DNA of 36,409 nucleotides from an uncultured Planctomycetaceae bacterium (GTDB lineage Bacteria > Planctomycetota > Planctomycetia > Gemmatales > Gemmataceae): assembly GCA_903960945.1 (NCBI GenBank), contig CAJCCR010000192.1:1-36409 (forward strand), given 5' to 3'. Position numbers and translations under genes: made by a program. Position 1 is the stretch's first letter; every line of letters begins with the position of its first letter. Shown here piece after piece: positions 1-8,518 of the stretch. The notes below the pieces were generated by a model. The model did no database searches. It was not told the DNA's origin and was given only the letters and a program-made list of their open reading frames with translations.

Positions 1-2997
1 AACATCGCACCGAAGGCCCACACCAACGCCTTGAGCCGTCGAGCCAAGTGCTTGGCTATTCACATAAGTATTGCCTACATCGTAAAAAAGAGCCAAGTAA
101 GTGTTTTTAAGTGAAAACAAATGATCAACGGCATCAACAGAGGTATTTCGAGAAACTGGAAAACGCAGTTCCGCACTTCCTATCCAGGCTGTATTTCCCT
201 GTCTTTGGGCTAGGTCGAAGGCACGAAACATTTCACTGCCACCCATGGTAAAAAATTGTCCGTAGGAAGGAACAGAGGTTCCACCAAATGCTCGTACTGC
301 TAATCGGGTGTCTGCAACCCAGTTTGCTATTTTATTTAAGACGGGTTTTTCACCTGGAAGATAATCTAGTAAGCCTGATAGATTGGGTAAATAATGAACC
401 GTTGCAGCTTGTGCCCATACTTTCTGTACGGTCGCATATTCATTTAAAAGAGCTTGGCCAGCTTCATAAACTGCATCGAATTGGTAACCACCTTCGGGAT
501 CCCAATATGGGGTAAGGTAATTAATGCGATAATGAAGTCCAGCCGTGGTCATATGTTGAAAACGCTGCGCTCCTGGGGCAGTTTGCACAGGATCTGGAAG
601 AAAGTTGTCGCGGAAAGAACCAAATACATCGATAAATTTTGAGGGAAGAAGGTAAAGGCTGGGGTGTTCCATAAATACATATCTACCAAATACAGATGCC
701 CTCGTTGCTTCGTTGTTTCCTTCGTAGAAAGTATAAAAACGCCTTTCAGCATTAAAACCAAATTGGAACGGAGAATCGGGCCAGTGAGTGAAAAGCCCAT
801 CGATGCCTGCAATAAAATCACGGTAATCGGTTCGATATGCGGTATAAAGCCCACCTGAAAATTCTTGTGATCGGTATGCACCTGCTCGTAGGCCTACCAT
901 GGTTGCCCGACTATACCAGACATCATCATAACTTTTCATGTAAAGCCATGGGCCAAAATTAAAATTCCATCGGTCATAGGAGTTGGTAAGGGAAGTTTCA
1001 TCAACAAAAGTGTACAAAGGCGTTAATCGAAATCTTGGGCTGTGATGCCAGTAGTTATTCGAAGGGTTTTTATCGACAATAACAGAATCTGGATCAATTG
1101 CAATTTGGGTTGGTTCGTTCGGTAAGTCTACAGTGACTCTGATGGTATCTGGTGCAAGATTTTCAACGGTTGCAGGTGGGGCATCAATTCCATAATTCCC
1201 GCCTGCGGGTAAAATCGGTATTCGAATGGAATACTCTTCAGACTTTCCCATAGCAAACCCTAGATAGGTTTGTTCACTGTATTCAGCGTTTTGTTTAATA
1301 ATTACAGTTACAGTGGTTTTTTGATTTTTTGGGTTTGCAGAAGAGCGAAGAGTTAGTGGCAAAATTTTTCGAGCCAAGGGTGCATCATTTATTTTTACAG
1401 ACTCTAGATTCCAATCAGTCAAACCGGGGCCTTTAAGCCATTTTTCAAAGAAATCCTCCCACGATTTTCCTGTTTGTGCTTCAAGTTCTTTTTGGAAATC
1501 ACTAACATGCATCACCTTGTATTCGTATTTTTTGCGAGCACCTCGCATGACATCTAGGAATGCTTGTTCGCCTATTCGGGATTCAATCATTTCGACAATT
1601 TTTGCGCCTTTGTCGTAGCACATACTGAAAAGAGTTACCACATGCCCGAATTTATCCATTGGCTGGAGTATTGAGGTGTTATCTCCCCTGCCAACCGAAC
1701 CATAAAACCCATTCATTCTGTAATCTTCGCGCTTTATGTTTGGCAGCCATTTTAATGAATCAGGATATTCGAGCAGCTCATTGTTTTTTCCACGGGTTTG
1801 GTTTAAAAACCGATGGCTGAAGTAGGTCGCGAGGGATTCATCCATCCAAGTTTCGCGATAGCCATCCGTGCCTACAAGGTTATACCACCATTGATGACAA
1901 ACTTCGTGGCTGATGAGATATTCTGCGTAACGCTTTGCAAAGTGAGGCATGGAAAAAATGCGCTCATCTATCATCACCAGCGATCCACACTCGTTACCAT
2001 TCCAGCCAAAATAGGATTCGACAATGGTAAATTCCGGGTATGGGTATGGGCCAAACCAAAGGCTGTAGGTAACCATGCATTCACAGACAATGCGCAGGAA
2101 TTCCTTGGCGTAAAACTCATGTTCTTCGAATGCTTGGATTTTTACTTTAAGCGGAGTTTCTCTGCCCGGGAGTTTTATTTCGGTTTCAAGAATCTTGAAT
2201 CGTGGGGAGCATAGAAAAGCAAAATCCCTTGTTCCTTTTGCTTCTAGTCGAACTTTCTTTCTTCCATCAGCAAGTTTTTCTTCTCCTACGATTAAACCAC
2301 TGCTGGCAATTTGCTGATCACTATCCAGTGTTGCAGTGACATCATAAATACCTGCTTCATTATAAAAAGGTTGATGCCAGGGGACGAACGGAGTTGGTTT
2401 CCATCCTTGTTCAGTATCGCTGGGGTTTTCCGTATGCCAATCAGGCTTGTGGTAAGCGAATATCGGAAGCCAGTTGGTTAAGAAAGTTACATTTTTCCAG
2501 TGTCCCCAGCGCCCTTGCTTTTCTGGTAATCGCATTCTAAATTCTAAATCAAAGGTTACTTTTTCGCCTTTCGCCAAAGGTTGGTCTAATTCAAATTCCA
2601 TGGTTGTTTTTGTAGGACCTGAAAATTGGTGTTTTAGTTTTCGGGTGCTCCCATCTTTGCCAATTAGGCTCACAGTTTTAATTTCTAGGCAGGGCGTTTT
2701 TGCCCCCAGTGAATCACCAGGATTTAGCCTTAATAGTTCAAGTGTTTTTGCCATCAATGCTATATCGCTATCGGGCACAATATAGTTCGAGTGCGTTACG
2801 AATACGATCTTGCTTACTGGGTTATCCGAGCGGTTGGTCCAAGTTGCTTTTTGGTTTACATCAACCATATGCTTGTTCGTATCAAGATTCATTTGAATCT
2901 GATAAGTAGGCAGTCCATCAGGCAACTCGCATTTTCCAAGGGAAGGAAATACAAGAAGGGAGCATAAACCAATTATCAGGCAACTCAATTTTCTCAA
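1..2997 (-). CDS. M1-family zinc metallopeptidase fused to a C-terminal Omp85-like beta-barrel (partial, 3' end outside window)
   Basis: The frame is open from about 3090 to the left edge, giving 999 residues from the proposed start. A hydrophobic signal peptide follows the start. The zinc site is HEVCH at residues 364-368, followed by QWW and, after exactly 18 residues, Glu387 in TWMDESLATYF: the HEXXH-X18-E pattern of M1 aminopeptidases. The exopeptidase GAMEN element seems replaced by GNECG about 35 residues before the zinc site. From about residue 650 the protein changes to alternating aromatic/polar strands and ends with GGSEMFRAFD, then AELRFPV, LALFYDVGNTYV and GVGVGLR, the conserved last strands of the Omp85/BamA/surface-antigen D15 barrel; the usual RGF tripeptide is RAF here. 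I infer an outer-membrane-anchored peptidase. No ATG suits the signal peptide; a TTG at 2997 is the best start and is uncertain. The C-terminus lies beyond the window. Confidence 0.88.
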   Translation of the reverse strand, partial: MRKLSCLIIGLCSLLVFPSLGKCELPDGLPTYQIQMNLDTNKHMVDVNQKATWTNRSDNPVSKIVFVTHSNYIVPDSDIALMAKTLELLRLNPGDSLGAKTPCLEIKTVSLIGKDGSTRKLKHQFSGPTKTTMEFELDQPLAKGEKVTFDLEFRMRLPEKQGRWGHWKNVTFLTNWLPIFAYHKPDWHTENPSDTEQGWKPTPFVPWHQPFYNEAGIYDVTATLDSDQQIASSGLIVGEEKLADGRKKVRLEAKGTRDFAFLCSPRFKILETEIKLPGRETPLKVKIQAFEEHEFYAKEFLRIVCECMVTYSLWFGPYPYPEFTIVESYFGWNGNECGSLVMIDERIFSMPHFAKRYAEYLISHEVCHQWWYNLVGTDGYRETWMDESLATYFSHRFLNQTRGKNNELLEYPDSLKWLPNIKREDYRMNGFYGSVGRGDNTSILQPMDKFGHVVTLFSMCYDKGAKIVEMIESRIGEQAFLDVMRGARKKYEYKVMHVSDFQKELEAQTGKSWEDFFEKWLKGPGLTDWNLESVKINDAPLARKILPLTLRSSANPKNQKTTVTVIIKQNAEYSEQTYLGFAMGKSEEYSIRIPILPAGGNYGIDAPPATVENLAPDTIRVTVDLPNEPTQIAIDPDSVIVDKNPSNNYWHHSPRFRLTPLYTFVDETSLTNSYDRWNFNFGPWLYMKSYDDVWYSRATMVGLRAGAYRSQEFSGGLYTAYRTDYRDFIAGIDGLFTHWPDSPFQFGFNAERRFYTFYEGNNEATRASVFGRYVFMEHPSLYLLPSKFIDVFGSFRDNFLPDPVQTAPGAQRFQHMTTAGLHYRINYLTPYWDPEGGYQFDAVYEAGQALLNEYATVQKVWAQAATVHYLPNLSGLLDYLPGEKPVLNKIANWVADTRLAVRAFGGTSVPSYGQFFTMGGSEMFRAFDLAQRQGNTAWIGSAELRFPVSRNTSVDAVDHLFSLKNTYLALFYDVGNTYVNSQALGSTAQGVGVGLRCDV

Positions 2998-3135
2998 AGC
3001 TATGGCAACTCTTACTTTAGAACCTTTTAATTTTCGAACATTGGGCCAAACTAAAACCGACCCTATAGCGTAGGAATGAATTTGTGCTATCTCAATTTAG
3101 AAAAAAGTGCGAAAGATGGGGGGATTGAGAAGCAA

Positions 3136-3169
3136 AAAAGGCTCGCTTCAATTTTGAAGCGAGCCTTTT
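3136..3169 (-). terminator. Rho-independent terminator for the PSCyt/DUF1549 gene
   Basis: A near-perfect inverted repeat (GGCTCGCTTCAA at 3140-3151 with its complement ending at 3165) is flanked by A4 and T4. Read on the minus strand it closes 17 bases after the stop codon at 3186 and ends in a run of six T. It also separates this gene from the M1 peptidase downstream. Confidence 0.85.
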
Positions 3170-3185
3170 AAATTGGTAAACATGA

Positions 3186-5714
3186 TTACTGATTAAACAT
3201 GAATTCCTTCGTGTTCAGCAATGCCCAGATAATGTTTTCGTAGGCAAGTTTCTTATTCATCGTGTGTTTTGTTAGATGAGCAAGAGCAGATTCCTTTTGT
3301 TGCGGGGTAGGTTTTCGTGAGAAAGCCCAAAGGAAAATGTCGTCAATTTTTTCAGCATCGGGGCGAGGGTCTTTGGCAATCGCATCGGCTCGACCATTTG
3401 GCCTTGCTAGCTTATTTTGGATTTCATCGGAATTTAGCAAATGCAATGCCTGAGCAAGGTTTGCTTCGCTAACCCTTTCGCATTCGCAGGCACTAATGCG
3501 CTGGGGTCTTCCAAATACATCCAAGAAGTAGGAAGTATAACCTTCATCGGGAAGCATAATGGCGCGTTTTGGTGCAAGTTGATCGGTAGGCAAGCCACCA
3601 AAACCAGCTGGGCTATCCGTTATTAAACAAACAGCATCAAAAAGAACCTCAGCACTCAACCTTTTGGGGTAGTAACGTGCATAGTTTTGCTTGTCTTGTT
3701 TGTTGTAATCATTTGGAACTGCGCTTAATTGATAAGTCCTTGAGTTTACAATAGAGCGGATCAATTGCTTTAAGCTAAAGCCATTTTTTACTAAATCAGA
3801 GGCAAGTGCATCAAGCAATTCTGGGTTACTTGGTGGGTTGGTAACACGCATATCATCCAAGGGGTCAACAATGCCTCTGGAGAAGAAATGTGCCCAATAA
3901 CGGTTTGCGATAGCCTTGGGGAAAAACTGATTTTTTCCATCGACCATCCAATCCACGAGTTTTACCCTTGGATCATCATCTTCGTCCATAACCATAGGTT
4001 TTTCACCCAGAGCTTTGTAGTCTGCAACTTTCCCTGATCGTTTGTTGGTAACGGAGCCACTTTTGGTGGTGTATACAACAAGTTTTTGATTGCCATTATT
4101 ATTTGAAGCTTGCCCCGGAATAGCCAATTTCTTTCGGCCTATTTTGCCAAAGAATGAAGCCATACCCCAATAATCGTCTTGGCTCCATTTTTCGTATGGG
4201 TGGTGATGGCATTGAGCGCAAGCCATTCTCAGGCCAAGAAAAACCTGCGATGTATCATCAACATACTGTTCTGGGTTCGTTAGGCTCTTGTACCAAAAAG
4301 TTGGTGGTGTTTCAGATTCATCCCCCGTTGCAGTAAGAACCTCACGGGCAAATTGATCGTAAGGCATATCGGATTTAATGGCATCTCGAATCCAACCATG
4401 GAATGCAAAAGTGCCTTTCATGTTTTCAGCCTGACCGCCACGCTTAACGCGAAGGATATCAGCCCATTTTGCAGCAAAATAATACGAGTATTCTGGAGAA
4501 TTGAGCATTTTTTCAACTAAATCTTTGCGCTTGTTAGGGCTGGTGCTATCAACAAAGGCTTTGACTTGGACTGGAGTAGGTATGGTACCCGAAAGGTCTA
4601 ATGATAATCTTCGAATAAATTGTTCATCAGAGCACAATTCGGATGGGGCCAAACCTAGTTGCTTCCATTTAGCACTTGTGAATTTGTCTACAAAGGTGTT
4701 GTTTTCGAAAGCAAATTCACGAGGTTTTTCAGATAGCGGGACCGTTGCCCTGAATATATTTACAAATTCTTGGTAGCGAACCATGATTGCGGCTTCGCCA
4801 GCCATTGAATTGGTACGAACTAATGCATTAGTATCAACGGTTGCAATATCCTGTTCGTTTGATTCGTATTGAGCCCTGCGTGTAACATCTTCTGTAGTGC
4901 CATCAGAATAATGCGCAGTAACTATGAATTGTTGTTTAGCGTTCCTAGGCATTATCCTGTTTTCAGGATAGATGGTGATTTTTGTGACCACTGCATCGGT
5001 AGGATTGCCATAAGGAACGCCAGCAGCGATCCAACGGCGAATTAACCGGTATTCATCTGAGCCGACTTCCATTTTCTTGCCACCGCCATGGGGCACAATT
5101 CCAACCGATTTTGTTAAAAGAAGGCTGTTGTCGGGCGATGCAGGAAATACTCTTCTTCCTCGGCTTTCTTGCACCAAAGAGATAAAGTCCAAATCAGGAT
5201 CAAATCCAAGCAAGGATAATTTGAAATTATTCTGGCCACTTGCTTTCCCATGGCAACCACCCGAGTTGCAGCTTAGTTTTGTGAAAATAGGCACAATTTG
5301 ATTGGTGAAATTAATCGGTAAGTTTATGTCGCAATCCGATGTTTTTGCGACGACTTGCAATTTTTTAGTACCGAAAGAAACATTGATCGAGGAATTCCCG
5401 TTAGAAAGGGGGACAACCCTACCTGAGGGGGTTACTCGCAATATTTTTGAGTCCGCAGCTTCATATTGGCTTACTGAAGTGAGATCGAGCAGCATACCTG
5501 ATTTAGTAGTGCCTGTAATAACCATTTGAATTGCATCATCTAAACCACGTAATTTGACTTCCGTTGGAAATACTTCGATTTTTGTAAATTCGGTTTCTGC
5601 AGGAAGTACAAACTCTTCAACAGGTTTTGTGCTTACTTTATCTTCGGCATGCGAATAAGTCGAGCATGCTAAAACCACTACAAAAAAGCTGAAAGTCTTT
5701 ATATTTAAAGACAT
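3186..5714 (-). CDS. Secreted PSCyt/DUF1549-DUF1553 cytochrome-like protein with bacterial Ig-like domains
   Basis: The 842-residue product has a signal peptide (cleavage near SHA-ED, residue 24). In order it shows an Ig-like/BIG2-type region (about 45-125), a PSCyt1-like segment with CNSGGCH at 149-155 (CX4CH rather than CXXCH), a second Ig-like region (about 242-325), a DUF1549/PSCyt2 domain (about 340-545) with canonical CAQCH at 499-503, and a DUF1553/PSD1 domain to the C-terminus. This combination is typical of planctomycetes, where such genes are often highly duplicated; they are thought to be extracytoplasmic haem-binding or carbohydrate-related proteins, but no reaction is established. 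Start: an ATG at 5714 has AGGAG at 5723-5727, eight bases upstream, and leads straight into the signal peptide, so it is preferred to an in-frame ATG at 5756. A strong terminator follows. Confidence 0.93.
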   Translation of the reverse strand: MSLNIKTFSFFVVVLACSTYSHAEDKVSTKPVEEFVLPAETEFTKIEVFPTEVKLRGLDDAIQMVITGTTKSGMLLDLTSVSQYEAADSKILRVTPSGRVVPLSNGNSSINVSFGTKKLQVVAKTSDCDINLPINFTNQIVPIFTKLSCNSGGCHGKASGQNNFKLSLLGFDPDLDFISLVQESRGRRVFPASPDNSLLLTKSVGIVPHGGGKKMEVGSDEYRLIRRWIAAGVPYGNPTDAVVTKITIYPENRIMPRNAKQQFIVTAHYSDGTTEDVTRRAQYESNEQDIATVDTNALVRTNSMAGEAAIMVRYQEFVNIFRATVPLSEKPREFAFENNTFVDKFTSAKWKQLGLAPSELCSDEQFIRRLSLDLSGTIPTPVQVKAFVDSTSPNKRKDLVEKMLNSPEYSYYFAAKWADILRVKRGGQAENMKGTFAFHGWIRDAIKSDMPYDQFAREVLTATGDESETPPTFWYKSLTNPEQYVDDTSQVFLGLRMACAQCHHHPYEKWSQDDYWGMASFFGKIGRKKLAIPGQASNNNGNQKLVVYTTKSGSVTNKRSGKVADYKALGEKPMVMDEDDDPRVKLVDWMVDGKNQFFPKAIANRYWAHFFSRGIVDPLDDMRVTNPPSNPELLDALASDLVKNGFSLKQLIRSIVNSRTYQLSAVPNDYNKQDKQNYARYYPKRLSAEVLFDAVCLITDSPAGFGGLPTDQLAPKRAIMLPDEGYTSYFLDVFGRPQRISACECERVSEANLAQALHLLNSDEIQNKLARPNGRADAIAKDPRPDAEKIDDIFLWAFSRKPTPQQKESALAHLTKHTMNKKLAYENIIWALLNTKEFMFNQ

Positions 5715-5722
5715 GGATCGAT

Positions 5723-5727
5723 CTCCT
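5723..5727 (-). promoter_or_regulatory. Ribosome binding site fixing the start of the PSCyt/DUF1549 gene
   Basis: AGGAG on the minus strand, eight bases before the ATG at 5714. It supports this ATG over the one 42 bases upstream, which would put 14 polar residues before the signal peptide. Confidence 0.8.
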
Positions 5728-5814
5728 GATAATCCATGGAGGGGGTCAAACACCACGCAGTAGTTATATTCTGGACGATTCTAATGAAATAAGCAACAAA
5801 TTTATAGATAAAAA

Positions 5815-5844
5815 AAGAGAGACCCGCATAAACGAGTCTCTCTT
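5815..5844 (-). terminator. Rho-independent terminator for the DUF3467-like gene
   Basis: AGAGAGAC at 5816-5823 pairs with GTCTCTCT at 5836-5843. On the minus strand the hairpin is followed by a T run and lies about 25 bases after the stop codon at 5868. Confidence 0.8.
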
Positions 5845-5867
5845 ACTGCTTCAAACTTCTTTAATTA

Positions 5868-6212
5868 TTACTTTCCAGGGGCCGCTGTAGTTGGTTTTAC
5901 CCTTTTACGAGGATCGAGTTCGATTACACCAAACGCTTCTTCATGTTTTTGAAGAGTCATTCCTAGGGTTGTAAACAATCTTTTTGCGGTATAAAAGTTC
6001 ATAATTAGGCGTTGGTCTATGCTTATTTCTTGTTTCCCGGTTGCAAATGGGTTGGAATTGAGTGCTAAATCAACAATAACTTCTTCTGGTGTAGCAGTTA
6101 CACGGGCAAAATTTGCATAAGCTGCGTGAATGTTGCGCTCTGAAAAAGTAACTTCGGTTTGCTGCCCAGCGTTTTGTTCTTCTTGAACTGCTGGCTTTTT
6201 TGTATCTGCCAT
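5868..6212 (-). CDS. DUF3467-like small protein
   Basis: This 114-residue protein starts with a charged, Gln/Glu-rich segment (about residues 1-25) and continues with a compact domain containing NIHAAYANFARVTATPEEVIVDL and, later, INFYTAKRLFTTLGMTLQ-like helices followed by a basic Pro/Thr tail. The pattern of ANF.R...TPEEV..D resembles the DUF3467 family, widespread small bacterial proteins of unknown function. No signal peptide or membrane segment is visible, so it should be cytoplasmic. The ATG at 6212 has GGAG nine bases upstream; an in-frame TTG at 6227 would overlap that ribosome site and is rejected. It is a single gene with its own terminator, upstream of which lies the tRNA-Arg gene on the other strand. 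Confidence 0.8.
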   Translation of the reverse strand: MADTKKPAVQEEQNAGQQTEVTFSERNIHAAYANFARVTATPEEVIVDLALNSNPFATGKQEISIDQRLIMNFYTAKRLFTTLGMTLQKHEEAFGVIELDPRKRVKPTTAAPGK

Positions 6213-6333
6213 TCTATCAATCTCCAAAATTTAGATGAAAAGTAACACCAAGAGTAAAATGTTTAATTTATTTTGATGGAAAAGGGAAGTTCAATTTGAA
6301 AATTATAACTTTTGCACGATAATAAACAATTAA

Positions 6334-6407
6334 GCGCCCGTAGCTCAATTGGATAGAGCAACGGTCTTCGGAACCGTAGGTTATAGGTTCGACTCCTATC
6401 GGGCGCA
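6334..6407 (+). tRNA. tRNA-Arg (anticodon UCG)
   Basis: A 74-base cloverleaf: acceptor arm GCGCCCG (6334-6340) pairs with CGGGCGC (6400-6406), D arm GCTC/GAGC, anticodon stem ACGGT/ACCGT with loop CTTCGGA, and T arm ATAGG-TTCGACT-CCTAT. The middle bases TCG of the loop read CGA codons (and CGN by wobble). Discriminator base A at 6407. CCA is not encoded. It stands alone, with no neighbouring tRNA. Confidence 0.97.
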
Positions 6408-6468
6408 TTTTTCAACTCTGCTCTGTTCATTTTGCAAACTAATAAAAAATTGATTATTTGATAGGTTT

Positions 6469-6936
6469 TTAGTTCTGACCAATTTTAGTTTCTAAAAATG
6501 TGCATAGACTTGCTGCGTCATCCGTTCCTAATCGTAGTATTTCTTTTTCGCAATATACTATAACGCAATCACGGCCCCAGATGTTCCACACCCATCCCCC
6601 ACGAGTGCTGTAATGGATTCCCCAACCATCCAATAGAAGAGTTCGACCTATTTCGACTTTGATAATGTTTTTATAAATCAGGTTGCGGCTGCATAAAGGC
6701 AAATGCAAATTGCCAAAACGAATCGTAAGATAATTTCCTTGATCAACAATTTGTAGGTGTTGGAACCCAAATGCTAAGAAGATTACAAATATGCCTGAAC
6801 AGAATAAAATGATTCCTGGAAAAATTGAGTTGCTCCAGGGAAAAAATGTAGTGGCTGCGATAAGCTGTAATGTTCCCATTGCAAAAATGATTAAATATAA
6901 AGGGGATTTTTGGATGTGATCGTATTGAGGTTGCAT
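6469..6936 (-). CDS. Small membrane protein with two transmembrane segments and a PH-like C-terminal domain
   Basis: I cannot assign this 155-residue protein to a named gene. Two adjacent hydrophobic helices (about residues 13-33 and 38-58) are followed by a soluble beta-rich domain with ITKVEIGRT-like and GWGIHYSTRGGWVWNIWGRD segments. This layout resembles bacterial membrane proteins with PH-like domains, where a conserved GWGI..GW.YN..G motif follows two membrane spans; that comparison is from memory. It would sit in a membrane with the domain on the cytoplasmic side. It follows the TPR-like gene by 8 bases if translation begins at ATG 6936; a GTG at 6969 would overlap that gene by 25 bases. 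No clear Shine-Dalgarno helps, so translational coupling is possible. It is the last gene of the queF unit. Confidence 0.72.
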   Translation of the reverse strand: MQPQYDHIQKSPLYLIIFAMGTLQLIAATTFFPWSNSIFPGIILFCSGIFVIFLAFGFQHLQIVDQGNYLTIRFGNLHLPLCSRNLIYKNIIKVEIGRTLLLDGWGIHYSTRGGWVWNIWGRDCVIVYCEKEILRLGTDDAASLCTFLETKIGQN

Positions 6937-6944
6937 GATTGATA

Positions 6945-8033
6945 CTATTTTTTTTTGTAAGCGAACCACTGCTTTAATTGCAAAAGTCCAATGTAGCCTA
7001 CAACTATTCCGCTGATGAATCCAACTAGAAGGTATTTTAAGTCGCCTGAAAACAAAGTCGGCTTTACAAGGGTTGGAGTATCATTTTCAGGCTTAATTTC
7101 TTCTTCTTTTGTTTTTGTTTCTTCTTTGGATTCGCTTGCCTGCCTACGAAGGATTCGTGAATGTTCAAATAAAATTGGGTTGCTGCTCATTTGCCTAGCG
7201 TTCACAAGTTCGTCTAGCACTTTAGCTGCAGAATTAGGATCGCCCGTAACATTCAGAATTTCCCCATATAGCCAAAAAAGATTGTTGTCTTGGGGAAAGC
7301 AAGAAAGTAATTTGACTGCGAAATCCAATACATCAGGGTAAAGGGAATCGAGAAAGGTTGGGGATGCGGTGCCCGGGGTGAATTTGTTTTTTTTCCATTC
7401 TGATTCGAAATCGCCAAAGATGCTTGTGATGGAGTTTTGCGAAGTTATGCGCCGATCACGGTTCAATTGTTTTTCTTGTAGAAATTTAAGGAAGAATAAT
7501 TCCGAACGGCGGTTGAATTGCCAATTTGTAAAGGTGGAGTCAGAAGGTTTTGGGAAATATTGCAGGCCTTGTTTTTGGTAGTCGATAGCCCGTTCCAATA
7601 AAAGATCATCGCTTGAATATGCCATTGCAAGGTTGAAGTAAAGTTGATGTTGGAGAGTTGAAGCAGGATTTAGTTCTTTGCGAACAGATTCAAGGCACGC
7701 GATTGCTTTAGAGGGTTGATTCAATCGTAAAAAGCAGGCCCCGAGACGAATTTTTTCTTCAGGGGTTGCTGTGCCTGCGTTTAATTTGGCTTCAAGTTCT
7801 TTGTTTAGTTGAATGTAGATTGGTCTGAGCGAGGCTTCGGCTGGTTGTTGAGTTGCATCCTCAGGAATTCCCAAGGCTCTTAGTTCGCTGAGAATTAATC
7901 TTACCTGGGCAAAGCTTGCGTTCTTGGGGATTGCTAGAGGTTCACCTTGCAAGTAAATGCCTGCCAATAACGATGTATTCCAACTAAAAGTTGCCAAGGT
8001 GGCAATGATTAAAATTGGGCGATTTTGGTTCAT
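6945..8033 (-). CDS. Membrane-anchored, exported TPR-like protein of unknown function
   Basis: A 362-residue product. A signal peptide or signal anchor occupies the first 24 residues. A helical region follows (about 70-290) with TPR-like stretches such as [26 protein letters not shown], then a highly charged Lys/Glu linker (about 303-320) and one C-terminal transmembrane helix (about 335-355) with a short basic tail (AYKKK). The topology predicts a periplasmic helical repeat domain tethered by its C-terminus to the inner membrane. Its ATG shares four bases with the queF stop (ATGA at 8033-8030), so the two are translationally coupled. No enzymatic motif is visible. It may act as a scaffold for a protein complex, but this is inference. 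Confidence 0.75.
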   Translation of the reverse strand: MNQNRPILIIATLATFSWNTSLLAGIYLQGEPLAIPKNASFAQVRLILSELRALGIPEDATQQPAEASLRPIYIQLNKELEAKLNAGTATPEEKIRLGACFLRLNQPSKAIACLESVRKELNPASTLQHQLYFNLAMAYSSDDLLLERAIDYQKQGLQYFPKPSDSTFTNWQFNRRSELFFLKFLQEKQLNRDRRITSQNSITSIFGDFESEWKKNKFTPGTASPTFLDSLYPDVLDFAVKLLSCFPQDNNLFWLYGEILNVTGDPNSAAKVLDELVNARQMSSNPILFEHSRILRRQASESKEETKTKEEEIKPENDTPTLVKPTLFSGDLKYLLVGFISGIVVGYIGLLQLKQWFAYKKK

Positions 8034-8407
8034 TTATGTTGATGGTTGAATGGGTAGGTGCAGGTTATATTGGTGCTGATGCCACCTCTGGGCGTGAACA
8101 CCCCGGAAAGTTTGCAACGGATGGGTTTTGAAACCGCAACAAAATCTTCGAGTATGCGATTGGTGACGGCTTCGTAAAATGAACCTACATTTCTAAACCT
8201 TTGAAGGTAAAGTTTTAAAGATTTCAGTTCTACACACACATCTGAAGGGGTGTAGGTGAAGGTCATGGTGCCAAAATCTGGGTGTCCTGTTTTGGGGCAA
8301 AGGGAGGTGAATTCTGGGCAAATAATCTCGATGATGTAATCTCTTCCAGGGGAAGGATTTGGGAATGTTTCTAGTTGATTGCGGTTTGGTTCATCAAAGC
8401 TTACCAT
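8030..8407 (-). CDS. queF: NADPH-dependent 7-cyano-7-deazaguanine reductase (preQ0 reductase), short type
   Basis: QueF reduces the nitrile of preQ0 to the aminomethyl group of preQ1, a late cytosolic step of queuosine biosynthesis for tRNA wobble-base modification. The 125-residue product has the length of the single-domain (Bacillus-type) family. The catalytic Cys37 sits in [15 protein letters not shown] with Asp44 nearby, and the QueF signature E60-LKSLKLY precedes the FRN motif. Start: ATG at 8407 at the beginning of a hydrophilic N-terminus typical of the family. It heads a three-gene minus-strand unit, and is transcribed divergently from the toroid gene at 8519. No other queuosine gene is in the window, so the pathway is presumably scattered over the genome. 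Confidence 0.95.
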   Translation of the reverse strand: MVSFDEPNRNQLETFPNPSPGRDYIIEIICPEFTSLCPKTGHPDFGTMTFTYTPSDVCVELKSLKLYLQRFRNVGSFYEAVTNRILEDFVAVSKPIRCKLSGVFTPRGGISTNITCTYPFNHQHK

Positions 8408-8518
8408 CTTAACTCCGGTGCATTTTTAAAGTTATCTTTGTAATAGAATAACATTTGTAGTTTGGTGTAGTCTATTATTTCAACTAATTTCTGGCCTATT
8501 TTGTTTATTAGGAAATCT

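Noticed and set aside
1813-2214. 133-residue plus-strand open frame
   Set aside because: It is antisense to the M1 peptidase zinc-site region, which is certain from its motifs; the frame is a shadow.
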